Source of the DNA: Enterococcus pallens ATCC BAA-351
GTDB taxonomy: Bacteria; Bacillota; Bacilli; Lactobacillales; Enterococcaceae
Direction: 5' to 3'
Assembly: GCF_000407485.1 (NCBI RefSeq)
Contig: NZ_ASWD01000001.1
Location: forward strand, 1,178,001-1,242,000
Length of the DNA stretch: 64,000 nt
The notes below the pieces were generated by a model, which did no database searches, was not told the DNA's origin, and saw only the letters and a program-made list of their open reading frames with translations. The translations under genes and the position numbers were made by a program. This document shows, in pieces, positions 1 to 8,201 of this stretch (positions are counted from its first letter, which is position 1; each line of letters opens with the position of its first letter).

Positions 1-690
1 ATTTCTAAAGGAAATCTTTTGATTAAAAATCGAGTAATCACCGATGACAAAACCTACGTGGAAAATGGTTTTTGTGTAACGGATGTCAACTGGGTCGGTT
101 CGACACCTGAGAAATTTGCTTATCTGCAGTACAAAGGGCCAACTTTAGCTGGGAAGACGATGGGCTTAGTCGGCTTTGGGGCAATTGGTCGTGAAACGGC
201 TAAACGAGCATTAGCCTTTGACATGAAGGTTTTGGCTTATGATCCATTTGTTAAGCAAGAGGATATTTCAGCTGATATTCGGTTGGTGGAATTAGAGGAA
301 TTAATGGCAGAATCTGATTTTGTTTCGATCCATTTGCCAGTAAATGATGGGACGCGGGGAATTGTTTCAGCAGAAATACTGGGTAAAATGAAGCCGACTG
401 CTTATTTAATCAATACGGCTCGAGCAGCTGTAATGGATTATGACAAATTGATTGAGATGCTGCAAAAGGACGAGCTTGCTGGTGCGGCGTTGGATGTTTA
501 TCCAGTGGAGCCATTGCCAAATAATCATCCTTTGCTTGAATTAGACAATGTGGTGCTGACCCCCCATATCGGCGGCTGCAGCATGGACCCTTATGACCGC
601 TCGTATGATAAATTATTCACAGAGTTATCCTTGTTCTTGGATGGCGGCATGCCAGAAAAAGTATACAACCCAGAATTTGCCAACTACTAA
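1..690 (+). CDS. D-isomer-specific 2-hydroxyacid dehydrogenase (5' end outside window)
   Basis: The frame is open from base 1, so the N-terminus lies upstream; 229 residues are visible, against about 310-330 for the family. It would reduce a 2-oxoacid (or oxidise a D-2-hydroxyacid) with NAD(P)H. A Rossmann GFGAIG motif lies near residue 58 of the fragment. The catalytic triad of the family is present: Arg in NTARAA (about residue 141), Glu in PVEPLP (170) and His in TPHIGG (189). The lipoyl-protein gene follows 16 bases later, so it probably belongs to the same operon as the 2-oxoacid dehydrogenase subunits and acts on a related oxoacid. The substrate cannot be read from sequence. The TTG at 19 is not a convincing start. 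Confidence 0.85.
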   Translation: MSKGNLLIKNRVITDDKTYVENGFCVTDVNWVGSTPEKFAYLQYKGPTLAGKTMGLVGFGAIGRETAKRALAFDMKVLAYDPFVKQEDISADIRLVELEELMAESDFVSIHLPVNDGTRGIVSAEILGKMKPTAYLINTARAAVMDYDKLIEMLQKDELAGAALDVYPVEPLPNNHPLLELDNVVLTPHIGGCSMDPYDRSYDKLFTELSLFLDGGMPEKVYNPEFANY

Positions 691-706
691 ATTGGAGGAC
701 TAGCAG

Positions 707-949
707 ATGAGAAAAGAAGTAATTATGCCGAAAATCGGCTTGGATATGGATGAAGGAACCATCATCACTTGGTACAAAAAAGCAGGCGAAGCAGTGAAAA
801 AGGGTGAGGTTTTGCTGGAAATTGAAACCGATAAAGCGACGACTGATGTGGAGGCAGCCGTTGACGGTGTCTTAGCTGAAATTGTTGAAGAGGAAGATGC
901 AACAGTAGATATTGGCGAAACCATCGCATGGATTGAAGTCGATGAGTAG
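707..949 (+). CDS. Free-standing lipoyl domain protein of a 2-oxoacid dehydrogenase complex
   Basis: An 80-residue protein that is just one biotin/lipoyl attachment domain. The modified lysine sits in the ETDKA motif at about residues 42-46, preceded by the typical KKGEVLLEI strand. A GGAGG ribosome site precedes ATG 707. In ordinary E2 proteins this domain is the N-terminus of a single chain with an E3-binding domain and a catalytic domain. Here it ends in a stop at 947-949, and the next gene (catalytic domain only) starts at ATG 942 inside this gene, so the two are translationally coupled. It would carry acyl groups between E1 (presumably upstream), the catalytic E2 protein and E3. A recent frameshift in a fused gene is the alternative. 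Confidence 0.85.
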   Translation: MRKEVIMPKIGLDMDEGTIITWYKKAGEAVKKGEVLLEIETDKATTDVEAAVDGVLAEIVEEEDATVDIGETIAWIEVDE

Positions 950-1619
950 TGAAGGAAAAAAGCTGACGGGAATCAAAAAAGCCATGGCCAAACAAATGAT
1001 CCGCAGCTGGACCGATGTGCCTCAGTTTCAACTGAGCACAACGGTCCGCTGTGACAACTTGATGGCCTACCGTAAAAATTTACCAGAAAAAGTGTCCTTT
1101 ACAGCGATTATTGCCAAAGCAGTTGCACTGACTTTGAAGGAATTTCCAGAGATCAATCAACGGTTCGTGGATGGTTTGGTGGAGGCGGTAGACTCCGTGA
1201 ACATGGGAATTGCCAGTGACACGAAACGGGGACTGCTGGTACCGGTAATCAATCAAGCCGATGCAAAATCATTAACGGAAATGCAGCAGTCATTAAACGA
1301 AATCAAAGAAAAAAGCAAGCTAGGCAAGTTTTCAATGGAGGAATTAACCGGGGGAACCTTTACAATCAGCAACTTAGGCATGTTTAACATTGAAACTTTT
1401 TCTTCTATTGTAAATACACCGGAATTAGGCATTCTAGCCATCGGAAAAATTGCCAAGAAGCCTTATGTGGATGAAAACGATCAATTGATTGCGGCTTCGG
1501 TTCTGCAGCCGGTTCTAACCTTGGATCATCGCGTTGCTGACGGGGCTACCGGGGCAAGGTTTTTAACCCGCTTGGCAGAAGTGTTGGAAAATCCTACAGA
1601 GCTGCTGCCTTACGAATAG
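942..1619 (+). CDS. 2-oxoacid dehydrogenase E2 acyltransferase, catalytic domain only
   Basis: 225 residues covering the CoA-dependent acyltransferase domain. The active-site DHRVADG motif lies at about residue 195, and the family block TFTISNLGMFN is present near 140. ATG 942 overlaps the end of the lipoyl-protein gene; the frame is open to TTG 912, but 942 starts exactly where the domain does. There is no lipoyl domain and no recognisable peripheral E3-binding domain, so the complex must recruit E3 in another way or the E3-binding part has been lost. It would transfer the acyl group from lipoyl to CoA. Gene order (dehydrogenase, lipoyl, E2 core, E3) points to a catabolic branched- or short-chain oxoacid, or acetoin-like, system; the substrate is undetermined. 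Confidence 0.87.
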   Translation: MSSEGKKLTGIKKAMAKQMIRSWTDVPQFQLSTTVRCDNLMAYRKNLPEKVSFTAIIAKAVALTLKEFPEINQRFVDGLVEAVDSVNMGIASDTKRGLLVPVINQADAKSLTEMQQSLNEIKEKSKLGKFSMEELTGGTFTISNLGMFNIETFSSIVNTPELGILAIGKIAKKPYVDENDQLIAASVLQPVLTLDHRVADGATGARFLTRLAEVLENPTELLPYE

Positions 1620-1654
1620 AAGCAAGCTAAAACTAGCAATAAGGAGGATGCGAC

Positions 1655-3037
1655 TTGGAAACAACCATTGCAATTATCGGCGGCGGACCGGGTGGATACG
1701 TGGCAGCCATACGTGCAGCACAACTAGGTGGAAAAGTCATTTTAATTGAGAAAGAAAGACTGGGTGGCACCTGCTTGAATGTTGGTTGTATACCTACCAA
1801 AGCTTTACTGCAATCGGCAGAAGCCTTAGAACAAGTTCAGCAGGCCAAAAAATTTGGAATCTCGGCAGCTATAGAAGGCTTCGATTGGTCAACAGTGATG
1901 AAACGCAAGGATCGTGTGGTTAAGCAGCTGGTCAAAGGGGTTCAAGGCTTGATGAAAACCAATCAGATTGAAGTGCTGCAGGGAACCGCAAAATTTTTAG
2001 ATGATCAAACGCTTGAAGTCGCGAGGACAGATGGTGAAAAAATCAATTTACAACCCGATCAAATAATCATTGCAACCGGTTCTCAGCCTTTTATTCCACC
2101 GATTAAGGGATTGGACAGTTATTCTGATTGGCTAGATTCAAGCAAAGCTCTCAGCTTAGAAGCATTGCCAGCTTCGATGCTGATCATTGGTGGAGGCGTC
2201 ATCGGAATTGAGTTTGCATCTATTTTCAACCAATTTGGTGTGACAGTGACCATCGTGGAAGAACAACCAGAAATTTTACCCGCAATGGATCAAGAGCTGG
2301 CTGAATTATTACGGAAAAAACTGACTAAAGCAGGGATTAATTTCCAACTAGGTGTTCGAGTAGAAGAAGTAGCTTCTCATGAGAACGGCGTTGCCCTTTC
2401 CCTAGGTAACGAAAAACTTACTGCTGAAAAATTATTAATTGCTGTAGGGCGCAGAAGCTATACTCAAGGCTTAGGTTTAGAAAATACTTCAGTCAAAACG
2501 GATAAACAGCGGATTTTAGTCAATGAACGGACCCAAACCAATGTGGCTCATATTTATGCGATTGGCGATTGTACAGGCCAAGTAATGTTGGCTCATTATG
2601 CTTCAGCTCAAGGTGAAATTGCGGCAGAAAATGCTTTAGGTGCCAAGGAAATCTTTCATGGCGAGGTTACACCTGGTTGTGTTTACTCTGATCCGGAATT
2701 CGCAGGTGTGGGTTTAACAGAACAAATGGCAGCCGAAAAAGGAATGAACTATCGTGTAGGGAAGTTTCCGCTAAAAGCTAGCGGAAAGGCATTAGCAATG
2801 GATAAGACGTATGGCTTTGCGAAAGTGTTAGTGGAAGAAAAAACCAATAAACTCATTGGCGTTCATTTACTCTGTGAACGTGCCACTGATTTAATTACAG
2901 AAGCGGCAGTGGTGATGCAGCAGGGCGGAACGACTAAAGAAATTTTGGAAACCATTCATCCCCATCCAACCTTAAGCGAGGTTATTCGAGAAGCTGTAAT
3001 GGCTGCAGATCAACGAGCGATTCATATTCCGAACTAA
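1655..3037 (+). CDS. lpdA: Dihydrolipoyl dehydrogenase (E3)
   Basis: A 460-residue FAD flavoprotein that reoxidises dihydrolipoyl groups with NAD+. It starts at TTG 1655 behind an AAGGAGG site. Visible are the N-terminal FAD motif GGGPGG (about residue 10), the redox-active disulfide in GGTCLNVGCIP (Cys40 and Cys45), the NAD-binding GGGVIGIE (near 180) and the C-terminal HPHP with the catalytic His (435-438). It is the last gene of the operon and is followed at once by a strong terminator. Length and motifs are typical, so the function is secure; the partner oxoacid is not. Confidence 0.95.
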   Translation: METTIAIIGGGPGGYVAAIRAAQLGGKVILIEKERLGGTCLNVGCIPTKALLQSAEALEQVQQAKKFGISAAIEGFDWSTVMKRKDRVVKQLVKGVQGLMKTNQIEVLQGTAKFLDDQTLEVARTDGEKINLQPDQIIIATGSQPFIPPIKGLDSYSDWLDSSKALSLEALPASMLIIGGGVIGIEFASIFNQFGVTVTIVEEQPEILPAMDQELAELLRKKLTKAGINFQLGVRVEEVASHENGVALSLGNEKLTAEKLLIAVGRRSYTQGLGLENTSVKTDKQRILVNERTQTNVAHIYAIGDCTGQVMLAHYASAQGEIAAENALGAKEIFHGEVTPGCVYSDPEFAGVGLTEQMAAEKGMNYRVGKFPLKASGKALAMDKTYGFAKVLVEEKTNKLIGVHLLCERATDLITEAAVVMQQGGTTKEILETIHPHPTLSEVIREAVMAADQRAIHIPN

Positions 3038-3038
3038 G

Positions 3039-3077
3039 AACAGGAAGCAGATTCTTTTGAGTCTGTTTCCTGTTTTT
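3039..3077 (+). terminator. Rho-independent terminator after lpdA
   Basis: A 13-bp stem (3039-3051 with 3062-3074, one G-T pair) followed by a T run, directly behind the E3 stop codon. Confidence 0.9.
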
Positions 3078-3172
3078 ATGTATAGTGAAAAGATAGTTTA
3101 TTTTGTAACGCCATCGTATTTCCCATGGGATGTTTCCGTATTATAATAAACAGCGAAAAGGGAGTGTCGAGT

Positions 3173-3434
3173 ATGGCTGGATCTAGGTTAAACATCCGTA
3201 TTGATGAGAAACTAAAAGAACAAGCAAAAGAAGTTTTTTCTGAACTTGGTATGGATTTGACGACAGCTGTCACTATTTTTTTAAGCAAACAGTAAGAGAT
3301 GGGGGGGGGTGCCCTTCCGACCTCATTTAGAAGATCCTGACAGTATTCTGACAAGAAAACAGGCTGAAAATGGTGAAGGAGAAACGTTTTCGAGTGTGGA
3401 GGATTGGTGGGATAAGACCAACAATGAAAATTAG
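3173..3434 (+). pseudogene. RelB/DinJ-type antitoxin, broken by two frameshifts
   Basis: ATG 3173 reads into a RelB/DinJ-like N-terminus (NIRIDEKLKEQAKEV, then TTAVTIFL) and stops at TAA 3293. The remainder of the protein is still readable: VRDGG in the next frame, then PFRPHLEDPDSI through EDWWDKTNNEN to the stop at 3432-3434 in the third frame. The breaks fall in a T7/A run near 3276-3284 (one base missing) and in a G9 run at 3301-3309. The repaired ORF would overlap the toxin ATG at 3424, the standard arrangement. Both lesions are in homopolymers, so either slippage mutations or assembly errors are possible. The damaged toxin downstream argues for true decay. Confidence 0.85.
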
Positions 3435-3630
3435 AGAGACGCCAATTTTCAAAAGAGATTTCAAACGAATAAAAAAGAAGCATTATGACATGACTAAATT
3501 GAAAACAGCAGTAAATTTGATTGTTTCTCAAGATAAACAGCTGTTGGTCAGAAAATATAAAGATCATTCATTAGTAGGAAATTGGTAGGGGGTTCGGGAG
3601 TTACCTATTGAAAAACCGGTGAAGGTATAA
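3424..3630 (+). pseudogene. YafQ/RelE-type mRNA interferase toxin, truncated
   Basis: ATG 3424 gives MKIRETPIFKRDFKR and then a YafQ-like middle ending KDHSLVGNW at a TAG (3586-3588). In intact YafQ proteins GNW is followed by KGFRELHIEPDW and about 35 more residues containing catalytic positions. Here the same frame after the TAG reads GVRELPIE and then runs into unrelated sequence and a stop at 3630. So there is a nonsense codon (probably AAG to TAG) plus loss of the C-terminal third, replaced by the terminator of the neighbouring rpiR gene. It cannot encode an active RNase in the usual way. Together with 3173-3434 it is the remnant of one type II toxin-antitoxin operon. Confidence 0.85.
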
Positions 3631-3651
3631 AACCCCGTCACCGGTTTCTTC
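3613..3651. terminator. Bidirectional terminator, mainly for the rpiR-type gene
   Basis: Stem 3613-3622 with 3638-3647 (AAACCGGTGA / TCACCGGTTT). The minus strand has a T run just after the stem, 20 bases past the stop of the minus-strand regulator. Confidence 0.8.
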
Positions 3652-3667
3652 ATATTTTGGGCAGGAA

Positions 3668-4477
3668 CTATTCCTCCAGCCGTCTTTTTATAATTGTCCG
3701 CAGAGTCTTTTCACGAATTGTTAAAATGTCTTCTGCCCGATATTTATCTTCATAAAGCTCAACTAACAGGCCGGAAAGATACATTTGACTCATACGACCT
3801 GGAACAGGAGAACTGATAAATTCATCGTAAGAACTTTGCAGCACGATATCACTTAGCTGAGCGATGGGTGATAGCAAATAGTTTGTAATACCGATAATGG
3901 TTGCACCATTTTCCTTGGCAATTGAAAGTGCCTCTACTAAATCTGACGTTCTGCCAGTTAGTGAATAAGCAATCAGCAAATCCTCTTCAGTCATCGCAGC
4001 AGCAGCATTCACCTGAAAGTCAGAATCTATTAAGGCCGTCGATTGTACTCCGTTGCGCAATAATAGTTTTTCTAAATCCATAGCGGACATACCGCTTTGT
4101 CCCTTGCCGAAAATGTAAATATGCTTTTTCGTTTTGAACATCTCGACTACTTTTTCCAAGTCAGCTTCATTGATGTATTGATGCGTTCGCTTAAGAGAAT
4201 CATCAATCTTATTTAACATGGATGAATTATCGAAGGGTTCGTGAGCTGAGCCGATATTCATTTTTGCAATAGAAATTTTTAAGTCGGTGAATCCATTTAA
4301 GCCTAGTTTTTTACATAGTCGGATAATGGTGGCATCTCCTACTTCCAGCAATCGGCTCAAGTCGCTCATTGTGTTGTGGATAACCTTGTCTTGGTTGGAA
4401 ACAATATAATCAGCGACTTTTTTTTCTGATTTGGTTAATTGCTGGTAGAGATCATTAATGCGATCAATTATATTCAT
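3668..4477 (-). CDS. MurR/RpiR family transcriptional regulator
   Basis: 269 residues in the usual RpiR layout: an N-terminal helix-turn-helix domain (about 1-75, with LLEVGDATIIRLCKKLG as the recognition region) and a C-terminal SIS sugar-phosphate isomerase-like sensor domain (about 110-240, with YIFGKGQSG and AYSLTGRT). SIS domains of this family bind phosphosugars and modulate DNA binding. It is divergent from the oxidoreductase/mannose-type PTS operon starting at 4628, with 150 bases between, and is the obvious candidate regulator of that operon. The ligand is presumably the phosphorylated sugar or its derivative; this is inference. Confidence 0.9.
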   Translation of the reverse strand: MNIIDRINDLYQQLTKSEKKVADYIVSNQDKVIHNTMSDLSRLLEVGDATIIRLCKKLGLNGFTDLKISIAKMNIGSAHEPFDNSSMLNKIDDSLKRTHQYINEADLEKVVEMFKTKKHIYIFGKGQSGMSAMDLEKLLLRNGVQSTALIDSDFQVNAAAAMTEEDLLIAYSLTGRTSDLVEALSIAKENGATIIGITNYLLSPIAQLSDIVLQSSYDEFISSPVPGRMSQMYLSGLLVELYEDKYRAEDILTIREKTLRTIIKRRLEE

Positions 4478-4550
4478 GCGATCCTTCCTTTACTAATCTG
4501 TCGTATAACATTGTACCATGTTTGTTGGCAGTCAAATAGCTGATTTTATA

Positions 4551-4579
4551 TTGACAATCTCTCGCCAGGGGGTTATTAT
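4551..4579 (+). promoter_or_regulatory. Sigma-A promoter of the oxidoreductase/mannose-type PTS operon
   Basis: TTGACA (4551-4556), 17-base spacer, TATTAT (4574-4579). Near-consensus, 48 bases before the TTG start at 4628. Confidence 0.85.
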
Positions 4580-4627
4580 GGATTTGTGGAGTAATAATCC
4601 AAAATTAAAAAAATGGAGGAGAATAGT

Positions 4628-5641
4628 TTGGATCAAAAATTGAGAGTAGCGGTAGTCGGTGCAGGAATTTATGGAATTCATCATGTGGATGTCTACAACC
4701 AAAATCCGGCTGTAGAGTTAGTAGCGGTTTGTGATTTTAGTGAGGAAATTCGGGCAAAAGTGGAAGCGCTATATAAAGTAAAAACTTATGCTTCTGTTGA
4801 GGAAATGTTGTCAAATGAAAAATTGGATGCGGTTTCTATTGCTACGCCAGATCACTTACACTTAGAACCTGCTCTTGCGTGTATTAACAAAGGATTAGAC
4901 ATTTTAGTTGAAAAGCCTTTAGCAACTACGGTCCCAGATTGTGAAGCGATTTTGGAAGCCGCTGAAAAGAACAAGGTAAGGGTGGCGGTTGATTTTCATA
5001 AGCGATGGGATCCTGCAGCAATCTATACGTATAATCAGTTAAATGAAGGGGAGCATTATCCAATCCGTGGATACATGAATATGGATGACACGATTGATGT
5101 TCCAACTAAATGGTTCAAATGGGGCAATTCCTCTGACCCCATTAGCTTTTTAGGTATTCATTGTGCAGACTTAATGCGTTGGTACATGGGCTGTGAGGCA
5201 ACTGAGGTTCGTGCGGTGGGATCAAAAAAACTACTGCCAAGCATGGGGGTGGATACTTACGACAGTGTTCAATCAATGATAACCTTTGAAAATGGTTGTA
5301 CATGGCTATTGGAAAATTCATGGGTGCTGCCTTCGGGATTTGCTAAGGCGAATGATAGCAGAACAACTATTCTGACATCAGAAAAGTATATTCGCATCAA
5401 TAATCAAAATCGAGGGGTAGAAATGGTAGATAGTGATAAGACCCATACACCAAATGTATTTTTCTTTAATGATTTCAATGGGAAGGTTGTCGGTTTTGGT
5501 GCAGAACCAATCAATGATTTTGTAGATAGTTTGTTGAAGGGCTCAGACTTTCTAGCCACTGGCTACGATGGACTGCAGGCAGCGAAAATTACCGCAGCGA
5601 TTCATCAAAGCCTAGAAGAAGGCAAAACGGTTGCGATTTAA
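4628..5641 (+). CDS. Gfo/Idh/MocA family oxidoreductase
   Basis: 337 residues with an N-terminal Rossmann domain (AVVGAGIYGIHH near residue 8) and the family motif EKPLATT near residue 95, which contributes the catalytic Lys region. The C-terminal GFO/IDH/MocA fold follows (SDPISFLGIHCADLMRWY). Family members oxidise or reduce sugar, inositol or sugar-phosphate hydroxyls with NAD(P). I place the start at TTG 4628, because GGAGGA (4615-4620) lies seven bases upstream; the ATG at 4613 would have its ribosome site inside the gene. It is first in an operon with a complete mannose-type PTS, so it probably acts on the imported phosphosugar or a derivative. Substrate unknown. Confidence 0.88.
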   Translation: MDQKLRVAVVGAGIYGIHHVDVYNQNPAVELVAVCDFSEEIRAKVEALYKVKTYASVEEMLSNEKLDAVSIATPDHLHLEPALACINKGLDILVEKPLATTVPDCEAILEAAEKNKVRVAVDFHKRWDPAAIYTYNQLNEGEHYPIRGYMNMDDTIDVPTKWFKWGNSSDPISFLGIHCADLMRWYMGCEATEVRAVGSKKLLPSMGVDTYDSVQSMITFENGCTWLLENSWVLPSGFAKANDSRTTILTSEKYIRINNQNRGVEMVDSDKTHTPNVFFFNDFNGKVVGFGAEPINDFVDSLLKGSDFLATGYDGLQAAKITAAIHQSLEEGKTVAI

Positions 5642-5660
5642 TGAAATGGGGGAGTAAAAG

Positions 5661-6134
5661 ATGGCTACTCAAAAAATGGTAAGAATTGACTATCGACTAA
5701 TCCATGGACAGGTGGTAGCAAAATGGATTAAGTTTCGACCAGTGAATCGCTTGATTGTTGCAGATGATGAATTGTTAAAAGATGAGTTCATGAGCGATAT
5801 TTATAAAATGGCTGCTCCAGGAAATGAAGTTGAGATAGTTGCGGTAGATGATCTTCAAGAAGCGCTGGATCGTAAGAATGATCAAGTGATGCTCATTTTT
5901 CGGGATGTAGCTACTGCTAAGCGTATATTTGATGCAAACATCGAACTTGCGGAATTGAATGTCGGTGCGGTGCCGAGTGCGAAAGAGCGTCATTCTATAA
6001 CCCAGGGAGTTGCGTTATCTAAAGATGAATTTGAAGTATTGCAGGAAATGAAGAAGACAGGCTTAGATGTTTATATTCAGCCGATCCCCGAAAATGACAA
6101 GCTGACTTTGGATAGCATTCAGAACAAACTATAA
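5661..6134 (+). CDS. PTS mannose/fructose/sorbose-family IIB
   Basis: 157 residues, the full length of a IIB-Man protein. The phosphorylated His is His15 in the family signature RIDYRLIHGQV. It accepts phosphate from the separate IIA encoded at 7749-8153 and passes it to the sugar during transport through IIC/IID. A GGGGGAG site precedes ATG 5661. It is the second gene of the operon 4628-8153, which therefore has order oxidoreductase, IIB, IIC, IID, IIA. Confidence 0.93.
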   Translation: MATQKMVRIDYRLIHGQVVAKWIKFRPVNRLIVADDELLKDEFMSDIYKMAAPGNEVEIVAVDDLQEALDRKNDQVMLIFRDVATAKRIFDANIELAELNVGAVPSAKERHSITQGVALSKDEFEVLQEMKKTGLDVYIQPIPENDKLTLDSIQNKL

Positions 6135-6151
6135 AATTTGGAGGAGAAAAT

Positions 6152-6913
6152 ATGGATAACAATTTACTGATGGCTTTTTTGATGGCCCTCCTTTACTGGG
6201 TTAGTCGTGGGATGATTGGTGGTTATTTTGCGCTTTTCTTCATTGGTAATCCAATCTTTATTGGTTTAATTGCTGGAGCGGTTTTTGGTGATGTATCTAA
6301 GGGGCTTATCATTGGTGGAGGGATTGCTGCGGTGTTTGCAGGAATTATTGCACCAGGCGGGAATTTGCCGACGGATCAAGGAATGGCAGCAGCAACAATG
6401 ATTCCTATTGCTTTGAGAACTAACTTGTCAGTAGAGCAGGCCATCGCATTTGCGGTTCCTTTAGGACTTTTAGGAGCACAATTATTGAATCTGCGTAAGA
6501 TTATCAATGTTCCTCTAGTCCATAAGGCAGATGAATTTGCAGAACAGATTGATACGCGAGGGATTGAGCGAACGGCCATTCTATATCCAGCAGCCACATC
6601 GTTTTTGTTATTATTTGTACCGGTTTTCGTTGTTGTTCTATTTGGTCAAGATGCAATGCTGGGAATATTAGACTTCATTCCGGAGTGGATCATGCATGGT
6701 TTGGAGGTTGCCGGAGGTGTGCTGCCAGCCGTAGGGTTTGCTTTAATTATTAACTCGATTGGAAAGCCGCGATTGATTCCATATATTATTATCGGCTTCA
6801 TTTGTGTTTCTGTTTTAGGAATGAATAATTTAGTTACAGGAGTAGCAGCTATTTCAATAGCAGTGATTATTGTGATGAATCGCAGACAGATCACGGAACT
6901 GATAGGGGGATAA
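6152..6913 (+). CDS. PTS mannose-family IIC membrane subunit
   Basis: 253 residues, strongly hydrophobic with about seven to eight predicted membrane segments. Family features include the early IGGGIAAVFAG stretch and the HKADEFAEQID segment near residue 130. Together with IID it forms the transport channel. A GGAGGAG ribosome site precedes ATG 6152. The sugar cannot be predicted from sequence. Confidence 0.92.
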   Translation: MDNNLLMAFLMALLYWVSRGMIGGYFALFFIGNPIFIGLIAGAVFGDVSKGLIIGGGIAAVFAGIIAPGGNLPTDQGMAAATMIPIALRTNLSVEQAIAFAVPLGLLGAQLLNLRKIINVPLVHKADEFAEQIDTRGIERTAILYPAATSFLLLFVPVFVVVLFGQDAMLGILDFIPEWIMHGLEVAGGVLPAVGFALIINSIGKPRLIPYIIIGFICVSVLGMNNLVTGVAAISIAVIIVMNRRQITELIGG

Positions 6914-6915
6914 AC

Positions 6916-7734
6916 ATGTCGAAAGAGGAGAGCGTTAAATTAACGAAGAGTGATATTAGAAAGACGATGTTCAGATGGTATTTCTCAACCGAAATGCCCT
7001 TAAATTATGAACGTATGCAATCAGTTGCGTTTACTTATGCACTCATCCCTGTCTTAAAAAAGCTGTATAAGAATAAAGAAGATTTGAAAGAAGCATTGCA
7101 GAGGCACTTGGAGTTGTTTAATACAAATGCTACCGCAGGGGGGTTAATCTTGGGGACCGTTCTGGCGATGGAAGAAGACAAGGCTAATGGTGGAGGTGTT
7201 ACTGGTCAGTCAATTATTGGGATCAAAACCGGATTAATGGGGCCGGTAGCTGCCTTTGGAGATTCGTTTAGTGCAGGGACTCTCCAAACATTATGTATTC
7301 TAGCAGCTAGTACGTTAGCAGTCAGCGGTTCCTATTTTGGTTTAGTCATGCTGTTTTTAGGAAATTTTATTTTAATGACTGAATTATTTCTTACCACCAA
7401 TTTAACTTACAGCAAAGGAAGAGAGGCTATCAAGGATGTACTGTCTTCTAGAACCATGACGGATGTGCTTGAAGGAGCAAATATCTTGGGCATGATGATG
7501 ATGGGTGCCTTGACAGCTTCTATGGTTAGACTGGAAACCGTTCTGTCTGTCAAATTTGGTGAAACGGAGATGCTGATTCAAGAGAATATTGATCGCTTAA
7601 TCCCAGGATTATTTGCATTGCTGACCTTGCTTCTATTTTATTATTTGATCAATAAGAAAAATTTGAGTATTTCTAAGATTATTTTTGGAACGATCATTGC
7701 TTCTGTTGCTTTGTCATTTTTAGGGATTGTTTAA
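6916..7734 (+). CDS. PTS mannose-family IID membrane subunit
   Basis: 272 residues matching the IID family: the N-terminal RKTMFRWYFSTEMPLNYERMQ block, RHLELFNTNA, and the conserved GIKTGLMGPVAAFGDS region around residues 98-115, with hydrophobic segments in the C-terminal half. It starts two bases after the IIC stop. Partner of IIC in the transport complex. The conserved GLMGPLAG(V)GDP motif of the family reads GLMGPVAAFGDS here, a mild divergence suggesting a less common substrate group. Confidence 0.92.
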   Translation: MSKEESVKLTKSDIRKTMFRWYFSTEMPLNYERMQSVAFTYALIPVLKKLYKNKEDLKEALQRHLELFNTNATAGGLILGTVLAMEEDKANGGGVTGQSIIGIKTGLMGPVAAFGDSFSAGTLQTLCILAASTLAVSGSYFGLVMLFLGNFILMTELFLTTNLTYSKGREAIKDVLSSRTMTDVLEGANILGMMMMGALTASMVRLETVLSVKFGETEMLIQENIDRLIPGLFALLTLLLFYYLINKKNLSISKIIFGTIIASVALSFLGIV

Positions 7735-7748
7735 AGAAAGGATTGCGA

Positions 7749-8153
7749 ATGAAAGGAATACTATTAATTGGACATGCGACCATTTCACAGGGAGTGTTGG
7801 AGGCTTTAGAACTTTTTTGCGGGAATTTGGAACAGGTTGAGGCATTATCCTTGGAGCTGGAACAGGATATCCAGGAATTTAGTCAGAAATTAAAAGCTGC
7901 GGTTGATGCTGCAGATACAGGGCAAGGAGTGGTTGTCTTCTGCGATTTGGCTTTTGGTACTCCTTCCAATGTGGCTGCACAACTGCTGAACACAAAAGAG
8001 TATAAGGACCGGGTGCAGATCATTACCGGCATGAATTTGCCGATGGTGTTGGAATACACTCAATCACGTACAGCCGAACTAGATTTTAGTGAGGTTGTTC
8101 AAGTTGGGAAAGAAGGCATCATTGATTTGAACGAACGGATAAACAATAAGTAA
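7749..8153 (+). CDS. PTS mannose-family IIA
   Basis: 134 residues; IIA-Man domain with the active His9 in LLIGHATISQGV and the VVFCDLAFGTPSN block in the middle. It takes phosphate from HPr-His and gives it to the IIB at 5661. A GAAAGG site seven bases upstream supports ATG 7749 rather than TTG 7743. It is the last gene of the operon, with a terminator right behind. Confidence 0.9.
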   Translation: MKGILLIGHATISQGVLEALELFCGNLEQVEALSLELEQDIQEFSQKLKAAVDAADTGQGVVVFCDLAFGTPSNVAAQLLNTKEYKDRVQIITGMNLPMVLEYTQSRTAELDFSEVVQVGKEGIIDLNERINNK

Positions 8154-8160
8154 TTGGAAA

Positions 8161-8193
8161 AACGCCGAGGATTCATTTTCCTCGGCGTTCACC
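8161..8193. terminator. Bidirectional terminator after the mannose-type PTS operon
   Basis: An 11-bp stem (8161-8171 with 8179-8189, AACGCCGAGGA / TCCTCGGCGTT). On the minus strand it is followed by a T run and closes the esterase remnant as well. Confidence 0.8.
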
Positions 8194-8201
8194 TATTTAT
8201 C

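Noticed and set aside
912-941. TTG 912 as start of the E2 catalytic protein
   Set aside because: No ribosome site, and the extra ten residues match nothing in the family; ATG 942 overlapping the previous stop is a standard coupled start.
765-1031. Minus-strand frame over the lipoyl/E2 genes
   Set aside because: Antisense shadow of two well-supported genes; no ribosome site and low-complexity translation.
4613-4627. ATG 4613 as start of the oxidoreductase
   Set aside because: The GGAGGA ribosome site would lie inside the coding region; TTG 4628 has the right spacing.
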